Assembly (NCBI RefSeq): GCF_029382255.1
Contig: NZ_JARLLG010000006.1
Coordinates: forward strand, 186,001 to 250,000
DNA: 64,000 nucleotides
Reading direction: 5' to 3'
Origin: Isoptericola croceus
Lineage (GTDB): Bacteria > Actinomycetota > Actinomycetes > Actinomycetales > Cellulomonadaceae
Shown here in pieces: positions 28,646 to 39,600 of the stretch (the first letter of the stretch is position 1; each line of letters begins with the position of its first letter). The notes under the pieces are model-generated. The model saw only the letters and a list, made by a program, of their open reading frames with translations. It had not been told where the DNA came from and did not search any database. A program made the position numbers and the translations under genes.

Positions 28646-28870
28646 TCACCCTCTCGTGCGAGCGGGCCGGCCCGGCAGCTCGCGGCTGAGCGGCTCCGGG
28701 GGACGACGGCGGTGGTCCTGGTGGTCGACGCGACGCACGCCGCACTCGGCGCACCGCACGTAGAGGATGCGACCCGTCGAGACGGCATGGCTCGACTCCA
28801 CGAGCCAGCCGTGCTCGTGCGTCGCCGGCGTCGCGAGCCGGTGGTGGTCGTCGGTCCCGAGTGTCGTCAT
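28646..28870 (-). CDS. Small CxxC zinc-ribbon-like protein
   Basis: 74 residues from ATG 28870. The centre reads WLVESSHAVSTGRILYVRCAEC, with CAEC as a single CxxC half, followed by GVRRVDHQ and a basic tail. The conserved ESSH...GR.LYVRC.xCG arrangement looks like a small actinobacterial family, role unknown. There is only one CxxC, so metal binding would need a partner or dimer. It is divergent from the CGNR gene, which argues for the shorter start of the latter. Confidence 0.6.
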   Translation of the reverse strand: MTTLGTDDHHRLATPATHEHGWLVESSHAVSTGRILYVRCAECGVRRVDHQDHRRRPPEPLSRELPGRPARTRG

Positions 28871-28896
28871 GGGATCCAGCGTGGTGTCATGGTCTT

Positions 28897-29433
28897 GTGC
28901 ATCTCAACCCTTACGGCGAGTACGCGGTGCTCCTCGCCGCGTCACTGGCCGACGACTGGCCCTCCGCCCGCGCCGGGATCGAGGCCCGCACGCGCGATTT
29001 CGGCATGACGATGGCCTTCCCCGAGGCGCCCGACGACCACCCGCGGACCCGGCGCGTCATCGACGACTGGCTCACCGTCGTCGACGCCACGGACCCCCGC
29101 GAACGAGCCCACCTGCTCAACGCCCAGCTGGCGGACGCCGCCGCCTACCCCCGGCTCACCGACCACGACGACGAGGGCTGGCACCTGCACTACCGCGACG
29201 AGGACCAGTCGCTGCCCCACGTGCTGCACGCCGTCATCAGCGTCGGCACCGCCCTGCACCTCACCACCCGCGGCATGCACCGCCTCGGCCGCTGCGCCGC
29301 CGGGCTCGCGCCCGGGGACCCGTGCACCGCCGTCGTCGTCGACGTCACCCGCAACGGACGCCAGCGGTACTGCTCCGTGCGCTGCGCCAACCGGGCCGCG
29401 GTCCGGCGGCACCGGGCGCGTGCACAGACCTGA
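28897..29433 (+). CDS. CGNR zinc-finger / ABATE-domain protein
   Basis: 178 residues from GTG 28897 (MHLNPYGEYAVLLAASLADD). An earlier ATG at 28861 would overlap the divergent gene. The N-terminal ABATE region has the conserved LNPYGEYAVLLA opening. The C-terminus has the CGNR zinc finger CSVRCANRAAVRRHRAR, with upstream ligands GRCAAGLAPGDPC. CGNR proteins are putative stress-related transcription regulators. It lies just left of the metallophore cluster. Confidence 0.85.
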   Translation: MHLNPYGEYAVLLAASLADDWPSARAGIEARTRDFGMTMAFPEAPDDHPRTRRVIDDWLTVVDATDPRERAHLLNAQLADAAAYPRLTDHDDEGWHLHYRDEDQSLPHVLHAVISVGTALHLTTRGMHRLGRCAAGLAPGDPCTAVVVDVTRNGRQRYCSVRCANRAAVRRHRARAQT

Positions 29434-29471
29434 GTGGCGCCCCGCCGCTCCCGGGCGAGCCGTGCCAGGCG

Positions 29472-29497
29472 TCACTGTAGTTCAGTGATGTTCACTG
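29472..29497. promoter_or_regulatory. Triple TCACTG/CAGTGA half-site motif (left copy)
   Basis: TCACTG (29472), CAGTGA (29483) and TTCACTG (29491) are three alternating inverted half-sites. The block matches 15/17 positions of the right copy at 63730-63746. It lies between convergent genes, so it has no obvious promoter to control here. Confidence 0.5.
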
Positions 29498-29602
29498 CAG
29501 CTTGGTGAGAAGGGCCGTCCCCTGGCAGTCGACCGCCTGGTCGCGCTCCTACCACCGCCGCAGCCGCGTCGGAAGCCTCAACTCCGGGCCTACCTGGCGT
29601 CA

Positions 29603-30103
29603 CTACCGGAGGTTCCGATAGGCCCGTCGGTGGTACACGAGCGGCTCCGCCGGCAGCCCCGCCAGGACCTGCTCGACGCGCAGGACGAACAGGTCGCTCG
29701 CCCCGACGGCGTGGACCGCCGCCACCTTCCCGAGGAGACTCCACCGGGCTCCCGGCACGTGCGGGTGGTCAGCACCCCCGGCGACCGTCGCCTCGTCCCA
29801 GCGCCCCGGGTCGCCTCGGCGCGCGAACCGGTCGGCGAGACCCTCCTGGCCGGACCCGAGCAGGTTGACCGAGACCTCGTGCGCCCGGCGCAGCGCGGCG
29901 AGCCGCGACGACCGGCGGTCCACGCAGAAGACCAGCAGCGGCGGGTCCAGCGACGCGGCGTTCACCGAGGTCACCGTCATGCCGCCCGTCCCGTCCGGAC
30001 CGGACCACAGGACGACCGAGACCGGCGCCGGCTGGTCGGCGAACACCGTGCGCAGCACGTCGACAGCCCCCGGCTGGGCCACCAGCCCTCCCGGCACGCT
30101 CAC
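29603..30103 (-). CDS. Flavin reductase domain protein
   Basis: 166 residues from GTG 30103, which overlaps the stop of the upstream ABC gene (GTGA). Flavin_Reduct/FMN-binding split-barrel fold: PVSVVLWSGPDGTGGMTVTS, SLDPPLLVFCVDRRSS and SVNLLGSGQEGLADRFARRG. It would use NAD(P)H to reduce FMN/FAD for a partner monooxygenase, or reduce a metal-chelate after uptake. It is the last gene of the leftward operon (AMP ligase, NRPS A, two ABC half-transporters), hence tied to metallophore making or use. The luciferase-like monooxygenase at 60.5 kb is a candidate flavin client. Confidence 0.87.
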   Translation of the reverse strand: MSVPGGLVAQPGAVDVLRTVFADQPAPVSVVLWSGPDGTGGMTVTSVNAASLDPPLLVFCVDRRSSRLAALRRAHEVSVNLLGSGQEGLADRFARRGDPGRWDEATVAGGADHPHVPGARWSLLGKVAAVHAVGASDLFVLRVEQVLAGLPAEPLVYHRRAYRNLR

Positions 30104-31917
30104 TGCGAGGCACCGACGAGCTGCCAGCCCGCCGCCTGCTGCTGGGTCGTCCACAACCGCCGGTAGAGACCGTCGGTGACGACCAGGTCCTCGTGCCGCC
30201 CGTGCTGGACGACGCGCCCGCCCTCCAGCACGACGACGGCGTCGGCCTCGACGACCGAGCGCAACCGGTGCGCGACCATGAGGACGGTCCGTGTCTGCGC
30301 GAGGCGACGCAGCCCGGCGCTGATGGCACGGTCGTGGACGGCGTCGAGCGACGAGGTCACCTCGTCGAGCACCAGGACCGGCGCCTGGGTGAGGACGGCG
30401 CGCGCCAGCGCGACCCGCTGCCGCTCCCCGCCGGACAGCATCGAACCGCGCGGCCCGACCGGTGCGTCCAGCCCGCCCTCGCGCTCCGCGATCAGCTCCG
30501 CCAGCCCCGCCTGCTCCGCGGCCCGGAGCAGGTCCTGTTCGCTCGCCCCAGGGCGCCCCACCTGCAGGTTGTGCCGCAGCGAGCCGTCGAGGAGCACGCA
30601 GTCCTGCGGGACCACGGCCACGAGGTCGAGCAGCTGGTCGGCGGAGAACCGGCGCACGTCCGTGCCACCGACGCTGACCACCCCCACCGTGGCGTCGTCC
30701 GTACGGGCGACCAGCATGGCCAGCGTGGTCTTGCCGGCACCCGACGGGCCGACGAGCGCGGTCAGCCCTGGGGCCGCCAGGTCCAGGTCGACGTCCCGCA
30801 CCGCCCAGTCCACGGCACCCGGCGCCTCGAGCACGCCCGAACCCTCGGACCCGCCCGGGCCCTGGGAGCCGTACCGGTACGACACCCCCCGGAACGTCAC
30901 CGCGACGTCCCGGGTCGGCGGAGCCTGCGAGACACCACCCGGCGACGCCGTCCCCGAGGCGCCGGCAGCCTGCGCCTCGGAGAACACCTGGTTGAGCTGC
31001 ACCAGCGAACGTCGGGTCATGCGCATGCCCGCGGCGAGCGCGGCAGCCGCCGAGACGGCGTCGACGATCCGCATCCCCAGGATCAGCACGGCCAGGAGCT
31101 CGACGACGCCGGACGCGCCGTCCGCGAGCCGCACCACGGCCACCCCGACCGCGACCAGGAACACCGCCTTGGTCAGGAGCTCGTGCACCAGCACGGCCGG
31201 CACCGCCACCCTCAGGAGGCGGCGGTCGGCCCCGCGCTGCGCGACGAGGGTCTCACCGAGCCGCCCCCGGTCCTGCGAGAGCCTGCCGAAGGCACGCAGC
31301 ACCGGCTGCGCACGGACGAACTCCAGCACCCGTTCCGCGGTGGCGTCGGCGAGCCGGTGGCGACCGCCGTCGGCCGTCGCGACCATCCGGTCCGTGAGCA
31401 GGATCGACGCCGCGAGCAGCGGGGTGCTCGCGACCAGGGTCAGCCCGACGACGGGGTCGACGACGAGCAGCCCGGCCGTCAGCACGGTCGGGACGACCAC
31501 CGCCGTGACCAGCGGGCGCAGGAAGTGCGCGGGGATGTTCATCGTCGCGGTCACCGTCGGGCCGGCGAGCCGGGACAGCTCGCCGGAGCGGCCCCGACGG
31601 AACCATGGCCGCGGCAACGTGTCGAGCGCCTCGGCGAGCCGCGACTGGAGCGCGCCGCCGATGCCGGCGCCCACCAGGAAGGCGTGCCGCTGGACCAGGA
31701 CCGTGACGACGGACGCGACCAGAGCGACGGCGACGAACACGCCGAAGGGCCGTGTCGCCGCCGCACCGGGACCGGTCTCGAAGACGGCGCGCAGCAGCGG
31801 GACGAGGCACAGCAGCGCCGTGGCCTGCAGCCCGGCGGCGAGGACCATCCACCCCACGAGCCGCAGCACCGGCCCCCGGTGCTGCGGTCCGAGCGCTCGG
31901 AACATCTCGGCGATCAT
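30100..31917 (-). CDS. ABC half-transporter with fused ATPase (YbtQ-like)
   Basis: 605 residues from ATG 31917, overlapping the upstream stop (ATGA). An N-terminal six-helix exporter-fold domain (about 10-310) and a C-terminal ATPase: Walker A GPSGAGKTT, signature LSGGERQRVALARAV, Walker B VLVLDEVTSSLD, H-loop AHRLRS. With its neighbour it forms a heterodimer of the YbtP/YbtQ-IrtA/IrtB kind, exporter-like in fold but known in those cases to import metal-siderophore. Direction of transport here is inferred from that precedent. S. coelicolor coelibactin carries a comparable pair. Confidence 0.9.
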   Translation of the reverse strand: MIAEMFRALGPQHRGPVLRLVGWMVLAAGLQATALLCLVPLLRAVFETGPGAAATRPFGVFVAVALVASVVTVLVQRHAFLVGAGIGGALQSRLAEALDTLPRPWFRRGRSGELSRLAGPTVTATMNIPAHFLRPLVTAVVVPTVLTAGLLVVDPVVGLTLVASTPLLAASILLTDRMVATADGGRHRLADATAERVLEFVRAQPVLRAFGRLSQDRGRLGETLVAQRGADRRLLRVAVPAVLVHELLTKAVFLVAVGVAVVRLADGASGVVELLAVLILGMRIVDAVSAAAALAAGMRMTRRSLVQLNQVFSEAQAAGASGTASPGGVSQAPPTRDVAVTFRGVSYRYGSQGPGGSEGSGVLEAPGAVDWAVRDVDLDLAAPGLTALVGPSGAGKTTLAMLVARTDDATVGVVSVGGTDVRRFSADQLLDLVAVVPQDCVLLDGSLRHNLQVGRPGASEQDLLRAAEQAGLAELIAEREGGLDAPVGPRGSMLSGGERQRVALARAVLTQAPVLVLDEVTSSLDAVHDRAISAGLRRLAQTRTVLMVAHRLRSVVEADAVVVLEGGRVVQHGRHEDLVVTDGLYRRLWTTQQQAAGWQLVGASQ

Positions 31918-33671
31918 GAACGCGCCTCCATCGGCTCGGCTTCGGCATTCTCGGCGCCGTCGTGAGCGCGCCACAGCGCGGCGTAGCGCCCGGCGCCGTC
32001 GGACAAGAGCTCGTCATGGGTGCCGCGCTGGACCAGACGGCCGTCGTCCAGGACGACGATCTGGTCGACGTGGCGGACCGTCGCCAGCCGGTGGGCGACC
32101 ACGACGACGGTCCGCCCCCGGGCCAGCCGCGACAACGCCCGCTGGACGTGCGCCTCGGACTCGGCGTCGGCGTAGGCCGTCGCCTCGTCGAGCACGAGCA
32201 CCGGGGTGTCGGCCAGCAGCGCCCGCGCGATGGAGATCCGCTGCGCCTCTCCCTGGGAGAACTCGACGTCCCGGCCGATCTCGGCGTCGTACCCCCGCTG
32301 CTCCGCCACGATCCGGTCGTGGATCCCGGCCGCGCGTGCGGCGGCCACGACATCGTCGCGTCCCGCCCCCGGGCGACCGCAGGCGACGGCGTCGTGCACC
32401 GAACCGCGCAGCAGCACGACGTCCTGGAAGACGAACCCGACCCGTGCGTACAGCTGCTCGCTGGTCAGGTCGCGCAGGTCGACGCCACCGAGGGTGATGC
32501 GGCCGGAGTCGACGTCCTCGAACCGGGCCAGCAGCGAGGCCAGCGTCGACTTGCCCGCCCCCGAGGCGCCGACGACGGCGGTGACTGTGCCCGGCTCGCA
32601 CGCGAACGACACCCCGTGCAGCACGGGACGCTCCGCGTCGTACCCGAACGTCACGTCCTCCAGCCGCACCTCGTGCCCGTCCGGCTGCGCCACCTGCTCA
32701 CCGGGGGTCGGCATCACCGGGAGCTCCAGCACCTGCTGGACCGAGGCCGCGGCGGCCAGGCCGCCGCGCAACGCCGGGAACCTGGTGCCGACCGTGCTGA
32801 TCGGTGCCGTGCACAACGGCGCCAGCACGAGCGCCGGTACGACGGCCGCGGCCTCCACCCACCCTGCCGCGACCAGACCGGCCGCCGTGGCGACCACCAC
32901 GAGGACCGCCGTCAGGGGCAGCGCGAGCACGAAGGCGACCGCCGTCCTGACGCTCGTCTGCCCGACCCAGCCCCGGAAGAACCCGTGGAACGCCGCGCCG
33001 GCCTCCTCGAAGCGACGGGCCTGGCCGCCGCGCCGTGCGTAGAGCCGGACGACGTCGATGCACTCCACCGTCTCGACGGCGGCGCCGTTGAGCTCGGCCA
33101 TCCGTTGCCCGTACTCGGCCATCCGCGGCCCGGAGCCACGCATCGTCGTCTGGAAGGTCCAGACCGCCGCCGCGGCCAGCGCCAGCATCGGCAGGCCGAG
33201 CAACGGCTGCGTCGCGAGCAGGTAGACGAGCACGGTCATCGGCACGGCCACCGCCCCGACGGCGTCCAGCAGGGCGTGCGCCACGAGGTGGTGCATCGCC
33301 CCGGTGTCGTCCTGCACGGCCTTCTTGACCCGGCCGGCGTCGGTGCCGGTGAACCAGCCGAGCCGCACGCGTGACAGACGGTCGACGAGACGCTCCCGCA
33401 ACGTCAGCTGCAGGTCGCTGTCCGCCAGGTGGCTGACCGTCGTGGCGGCACCGACCAGCACGGCGGCCACCAGCAGGGCCGCCCCGGCCCAGCCGACCTG
33501 GGCCACGGCCTCCGCCCGGTCCACCGGCGACCCGGTCACGGCCGCACCGGCCGCCCTGGCGCCCAGCTCGGCCAGGAGGATCAACGCGATCGTCCCGACG
33601 ACGCTCCCCACCGCTTGCAGCAGCGTCGCCGTCAGCAACCTGCCCCGGACCGGCGCGAGTACCTGCTTCAC
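31914..33671 (-). CDS. ABC half-transporter with fused ATPase (YbtP-like)
   Basis: 585 residues from GTG 33671, overlapping the NRPS stop (GTGA). Six membrane helices (about 8-300), then ATPase: Walker A GASGAGKST, Walker B VLVLDEATAYAD, H-loop AHRLAT. The signature loop reads FSQGEAQRISIARAL, with FSQGE in place of LSGGQ. The Walker B Glu is followed by AT. It pairs with the next gene. The altered signature suggests an asymmetric heterodimer with one degenerate ATP site, as in many such transporters. Confidence 0.9.
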   Translation of the reverse strand: MKQVLAPVRGRLLTATLLQAVGSVVGTIALILLAELGARAAGAAVTGSPVDRAEAVAQVGWAGAALLVAAVLVGAATTVSHLADSDLQLTLRERLVDRLSRVRLGWFTGTDAGRVKKAVQDDTGAMHHLVAHALLDAVGAVAVPMTVLVYLLATQPLLGLPMLALAAAAVWTFQTTMRGSGPRMAEYGQRMAELNGAAVETVECIDVVRLYARRGGQARRFEEAGAAFHGFFRGWVGQTSVRTAVAFVLALPLTAVLVVVATAAGLVAAGWVEAAAVVPALVLAPLCTAPISTVGTRFPALRGGLAAAASVQQVLELPVMPTPGEQVAQPDGHEVRLEDVTFGYDAERPVLHGVSFACEPGTVTAVVGASGAGKSTLASLLARFEDVDSGRITLGGVDLRDLTSEQLYARVGFVFQDVVLLRGSVHDAVACGRPGAGRDDVVAAARAAGIHDRIVAEQRGYDAEIGRDVEFSQGEAQRISIARALLADTPVLVLDEATAYADAESEAHVQRALSRLARGRTVVVVAHRLATVRHVDQIVVLDDGRLVQRGTHDELLSDGAGRYAALWRAHDGAENAEAEPMEARS

Positions 33672-36600
33672 AGCACACCCTCCTCGATCTGATCGGCACC
33701 ACGACGCGCCAGCTCCGCGGCGACGGACGCCACCGTGGGCTCCTGGAGGAACGCGCGCACGGTGTAGTCCGCGCCCCACCGGCGTTCGACCGCCTGCACG
33801 AAACGCAGCGCCGCCAGGCTGTTGCCCCCGGCGGCGAAGAAGTTCTCCTGGTCGTCGCGGACCACGACGCCGACCTCGGCCCACAGCCGGGCGACCTCAC
33901 CGGCCAGCCCCGCCGACTCCACGGCGGCGCGCTCGGCACCGGCGTGGTCGGCCACGTGGGCCGCGACGAGGGAGGCGACGGCCGCTCGGTCCAGCTTGCC
34001 GTTGACCGTCAGCGGCATCTCGTCCGCCCGGACCACGCGCGCGGGGACCGCGTACGGCGGCAGCTCCGCGCGCAACATCTCGCGCAGCCCGGCCTCGTCC
34101 CGGCCGCTCTCGAGCGGACCGCTGCCGGTGACCAGGGCGAACACCCGCGACCGGTCGCCGGCGAGGACGGCCGCCGCCCGCTCGACACGCGGCAGGCGTT
34201 CGAGGGCGGCCTCGACCTCACCGAGCTCGACCCGGTGACCACCCACCTTGACCTGGGCGTCACGCCGACCGCAGAACTCGAGCGTCCCGTCCGGCCAGTA
34301 GCGCCCCAGGTCACCGGTCCGGTACCAGCGGCGCCCCCCGTCGACCACGAACCGCTCGTCGGTCAGGGCGGGGTCCCCGCAGTACCCGCGCGCCAGCCCG
34401 GCGCCGCCGATCCAGAGCTCTCCCACGGCCCGGTCGGGCCGGTCCCGCCGCAGGTCGTCGACGACACGGAACTCCTGGTTGGACAACGGCCGGCCGTACG
34501 GCACCGACGGCCAGTGCGGTTCGGCCCGGTCGAACGGCTGCGCGTTCGACCAGATCGCCGCCTCGGTCGCGCCACCGAGGGCGAGGAGCCGGGCGTGCGG
34601 TGCCCGCGCCGACGACCGCTCGGCCAGGTCGAGCCCGACCCAGTCCCCGGAGAGCAGGACCTGGCGCAACGACTCCAGCGGCCGGCCCGGCCCCTGGCGC
34701 TCGGCCGCACCGAGCAGCAGGTCGTAGAGCAGCGGGACACTGTTCCACCAGGTCACCCGGTGGGTGCGCACCAGCTCGCACCAGCGGTCCGCGTCGCGCC
34801 GGTCGCTCTCGCTCGGCACCACGAGCTCCGCCCCGACGGCGAGGGTGCCGAAGATGTCGAACACCGAGAGGTCGAAGTCGAGCGCGGCCGATCCCAGCAC
34901 GACGTCGTCGGCGGTGAGACCGCACCGCTCGACGAGGTCGTCGATGGTGTTGGCCGCCGCGGCATGGGTGATCTCCACGCCCTTCGGCTCACCCGTCGAA
35001 CCGGAGGTGAAGATGACGTAGGCGACGTCGTGCGGGTCGCCGGCCCAGGGCTCGGCGAGCGGCTCCGCGCCGGACAGGTCCTCGAGCCCGTCGATCGTGT
35101 GCACCAGACCGGCGGCCGCCGCGATCCGTGCCACCCGTGCGGCCGGCTGGTCGACACCGATCGGGACGTACACCCCGCCGGCGGCCAGCACCGCGAGCAC
35201 CGCGACCACCTGGTCGGGGCTCTTGGGCATCCGGACCCCGACGCGGTCGCCCGGGCGGACCCCGCGGTCGCGCAACGCTCCGGCGTGCTCGAGCACCACG
35301 GAGCGCAGCCTGCGGTGGCTGATCTCGCTGCCGTCCGCGCCCCGCAGCGCGACCCCGTCGCGCTGCTGGTCCGGCCCGTCCAGCACGGCACCGTGCAGCG
35401 TCCGGGGCGTCCGTGCCGTGGCGGTGTCGTTCACCCGGTCGCGCACGGCACGCTGGCCGGCAGGCAGGCCGTCGAGCACCCGGCCGGCCGCGGCGACGTC
35501 ACCCCGGGTGCAGGCCGTCACGGCGTCGCGGTACAGCTCGAACATCGCGTCGACGACGCCGTCGGCGAACAGGCCGACGACGCTGTCCCAGGTGATGAGC
35601 AGGCCTCCCTCGGACTCGGTCACCTGGTTGTCCAGCGTCACCTGCGGCGACTGGGAGATCCCGTAGGCCCGCGTACCGAACGCCGGCGACATGTCCATGC
35701 CGACCCCGGGGCCGGTGCCCACACCGAGCCCGCTGGTGAACACCACGGGGACGGACTCGAGGCGACCGTTCATCCGGGTCAGCTCGCGCAGCAGCCACGA
35801 GGACGACACCTCGCGGTGGTCCAGGTCCTCGGCCAGCCGGGCCTGCAGGGCCGAGGCGGCCTGCTGCCAGTCGTCCGCCTCGCTCGGGCGGTAGTCGGCC
35901 AGGGAGACGGTGGTGAAGTCGCCGAGCACGCGGTAGATGTCGGGATGCACCTCGCGCCGGTTGAACATCGTCAGCGTGACCGTCACGTCGCCTCGTTCGC
36001 TCCACCGGCCGAGGACGTGCGCGTACAGGGCCAGCAGCACCGTCGACGGCGTGAGCCGGAGCCGGCGGGCCAGGTCCTGCAGCCGCTGCCAGCTCTCGGC
36101 GTCGAGCCGGTGCTGGCGCCGTTCGAACCGTGGCGGCGCCTCGTCCACCGTGCGAGCCAACGGCACCGTCGGCCCCGGAGGGAGCTGGGCGAGGCGTTCC
36201 CGCCAGTACTGCTGGTCGGTGTCGACGGCCGCCGGGTCGGCGCGGTGCTGCAGCACGTAGTCGCGGAACGACAGCTCGATCGGCGCGAGGTGGGCCCCGG
36301 AGTCGGTGACGAGGAGGTCCAGCTCGGTGAAGAGCGTCATGATCGACAGGGCGTCGAACACGATGTAGTCGAGCCCGATCACCCACCGCTCCCCGTGTGG
36401 GTGCCGGACGAGCTCGACGTGCCACAGCGGCGGCTGCGACAGGTCGAGCACCCGGTGGGACCACGCCTGCCGGAGCCGCTCCAGCTCGTCGGCGGACCCG
36501 ACGTCCCGGACGGGCAGCTCCCACCGTGGCAGCTCGGGGTGGATGGTCAGCATCCCGTCGGCGTCGACGCTCGTGCGGAGCATCTCGTGCCGTGCCACGA

Positions 36601-39600
36601 GCCGCCGCCAGGCGCTCTCGATCGCGGCGACGTCGAACGAGCCTCCCGCCGGGGCGTCGAACTCGGCGTACTGCCAGGTGCCGACACCACCGAGCGGCAG
36701 TGCCGGGTCACGGCCGAGCAGGTAGGCCTGCTGGACGTCCGTCCCGGGGAACGGCAGGTGGCGTTCGTCGGGGCGCGGCACGATCACCTGCGCCTCGGAG
36801 GGACCGGCGCCGACGGCGTCGTCGGCAGCCTCCACGCCGTCCGGCCCGTGCGGCCACGTCAGCGAGGCCGCGTACTCCGCCAGGCTGGTGGCCCGGAGCA
36901 GCGCGGAGACGCGTGCTCCCTCGGCCCCGGCCCGGCGCAGCGCCGCCGTCGCCCGGGTGGCGAGCAGGGAGTCGCCACCGAGCGAGAAGAAGTCGTCCCC
37001 GGTGCGGAGCGGTCGCGGCGGCCGGAGCAGCTCGGCCCAGACCTGCGCGACGCGCCGTTCCGACGCGGTGCGTGGGGGAGCACCGCCACCGGACGCTGCG
37101 CCGTCGGCCGTCGCCCCGCCGTCGAGCGCCGCACGGACCAGGGCCTCGACCGCGGAGCCGACGACCTTGCCGTTGGCGGACAGCGGCAGCTCCGGGACGA
37201 CGACGACGGGGTCGCAGACCATGTAGGCCGGGACCGCCGCCGACAGGCCGGAGCGCAGCTCGTCCGCCGACGGCGCCGGGTCGGCGGCGGCGACCACGGC
37301 CGCGAGCCGGGTCGCCCCGCGTCGGTGCACGGCCCGCACGACGGCGTCGCGCACGCCGGGCAGCGCGCGCAGGGCGGACTCGACCTCCCCGGGCTCGATG
37401 CGGTGACCGAGCACCTGCACCTGCGCGTCGCGCCGACCGTGGAACACCAGGGTCCCGTCGGGACGGTAGGAAGCGAGGTCCCCGGTGCGGTACCACCGCT
37501 CGCCGTCGAGCGTCACGAACCTCTCGGCCGTGGCGTCCGGCCGCCCGCGGTAGCCCTCGGCGAGGCCGGCCCCGCCCATCCACAGCTCGCCGACCACCTG
37601 GTCCCGGCAGTCGTGGCCTCGGTCGTCGACGACCCGGCAACGGACGTTGTCCAGCGGCACGCCCCACGGGACGCCGTCGGGCATCGCGCCGGCGGGGGAG
37701 CCGATCTCCGCGACCGTCGAGTGGATCGCCGCCTCGGTCATGCCGCCGAGCGCCAGGAACCTGGCCCGCGGCGCGACGGCGTGGAACCGGTCGGGAAGGT
37801 CGGTCGGGATGACGTCCCCGCCGAGCAGCGCTGCCCGCAACGACGGCCCCTCGCCGGCCGACGCACCCGCGCCCGACGGCGCGGCGGCCAGCAGCAGCCC
37901 GAGCAGGGCGGGCACGCTGTTCCACACGGTGACGTGGTGCTGCGTGATCAGCCGCCACCAGGCCTCCGGGTCCCGTCGCTCCTCCTCGGTGACCACCACG
38001 ACCGTGCCGCCCACGGCGAGCGGCGCGAACATGTCGTAGACGCTGAGGTCGAACTCCAGCGCCGACAGGGCGAGCGAGGCGTCGTGCGGGCCGAGGTCGA
38101 GGCGCCGGTTGAGCGCCGCGACGGTGTTCATCGCGGCCGCGTGGCTGACCTCGACGCCCTTGGGCTCGCCGGTCGAGCCGGAGGTGAACAGGACGTAGGC
38201 CGGACGGCGCACCTGCGCCGCCAGGTCGTCGTCGGACTCGTCGCCGGCCGGCTCGTCGTCCTGCCCAGCGCCCGGCGCGGCGGCGTCCGCACCGTCCGGC
38301 GGCACGAACGCGACGGCGTCGTCGTAGGTGGCGGCGTCGATCGTCGTGACGACGTCGCCGAGGCGCCGCATCGTGGCCGCGCGGGCCGCCGGCTGGTCGA
38401 TGCTGATCGGGAGGTACGTCGCTCCCGCCCGCAGGATCCCGAGCACGGCGACCACCTGGGCGCGACCCTTCGGCAACGAGACGGCGACGGTGTCGCCGGC
38501 GCCGACGCCCCGCGCACGCAGCCACCCGGCGACGGCGCCGCTCGCCGCGGCCAGCTCGGCGTACGTCAGGGTGCCGCGCGAGTCCGCCACGGCCACCCGG
38601 TAGGCCCACGCGGGGTCCAGGTCGGCGACCGTGGCGTGCAAGAGCTGCGGACGGTGGTCGACGGCGGTGTCGTTGACGCGGTCACGCACCTGACGTTGCG
38701 CGGGGGGCAGCTCGCTCGGCGCCGGTCGGTGCCACGCCTCGGGTGCGGTCAGCAGGTCGTCGAGCAGGGAGCGGTAGTAGTCGAAGGCGGCGTCGGCGAC
38801 CCCGTCGCGCAGCACGTCGTCACGGACGTCCCAGTTGACCAGCAGTCCTCCGCGGAACTCGGTGACCTGGGCGTCGAGCCAGACCTGCGGCCCCTGCGAG
38901 ATGATCCACGACGGTTCGCCGAACGTCTCGCACACCGCCTGCTCGTACAGCTCGCCCAGCCCGATCGCACTGGTGTACACCACGGGTGCCAGGACCGGCG
39001 TCCCCTCGTGCCGGGCCTTGTCCCGCAGCACCTCGACACCGGGGTAGCTGCCGTGCGCCACGGCCTCGGCGAGGTTCTCCGCGAGCGCCCGGGCACGGTC
39101 GACCAGCCCGGCAGGTCGGCGCAGGTCGATCTCCAGGAGGATCGACGACGAGAAGTCGCCCACCAGCGCGTTCACGTCCGGGTGGATCTCGTCGCGGTCG
39201 AACAGCGGCAGGTTGAGCAGGAAGCGGCCCTGCCGGCTCCATGCGCCGACGGTCTCGGCGAACACGGTGGCGAGCAGGGCCGACGGGGTGACCCCGTGCT
39301 CGGCCGCCCGCCGGCCGAGCGTGGCCACCTGCTCTGGTGTGAGCCAGTGGTGCAGCCGCCGGCTGCGTGCCGGGCCGGTCGCTGCCGCGGCGGCGGGCAG
39401 CTGCGGGCCGTCGGGCAGCGTGTCCAGGCGGCCGTGCCAGTACTCCGCGTCGGCCTGCCGGTCGTCCGCGCGGTCGCGACGCTCGGTGGCCAGGTAGTCG
39501 GCGAAGCCGAGCCGGGGGAGCGGTCGTGCGGCCACGGCGTCGGGGTCGAGGTAGGCCGCACGCAGGTCGGCGAGCAGGAGACGCATGCTCAGGGCGTCGG

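Noticed and set aside
28861-28896. Upstream ATG start for the CGNR protein
   Set aside because: It would overlap the divergent small gene and adds residues not typical of the family; GTG 28897 gives the usual LNPYGEYAV opening.
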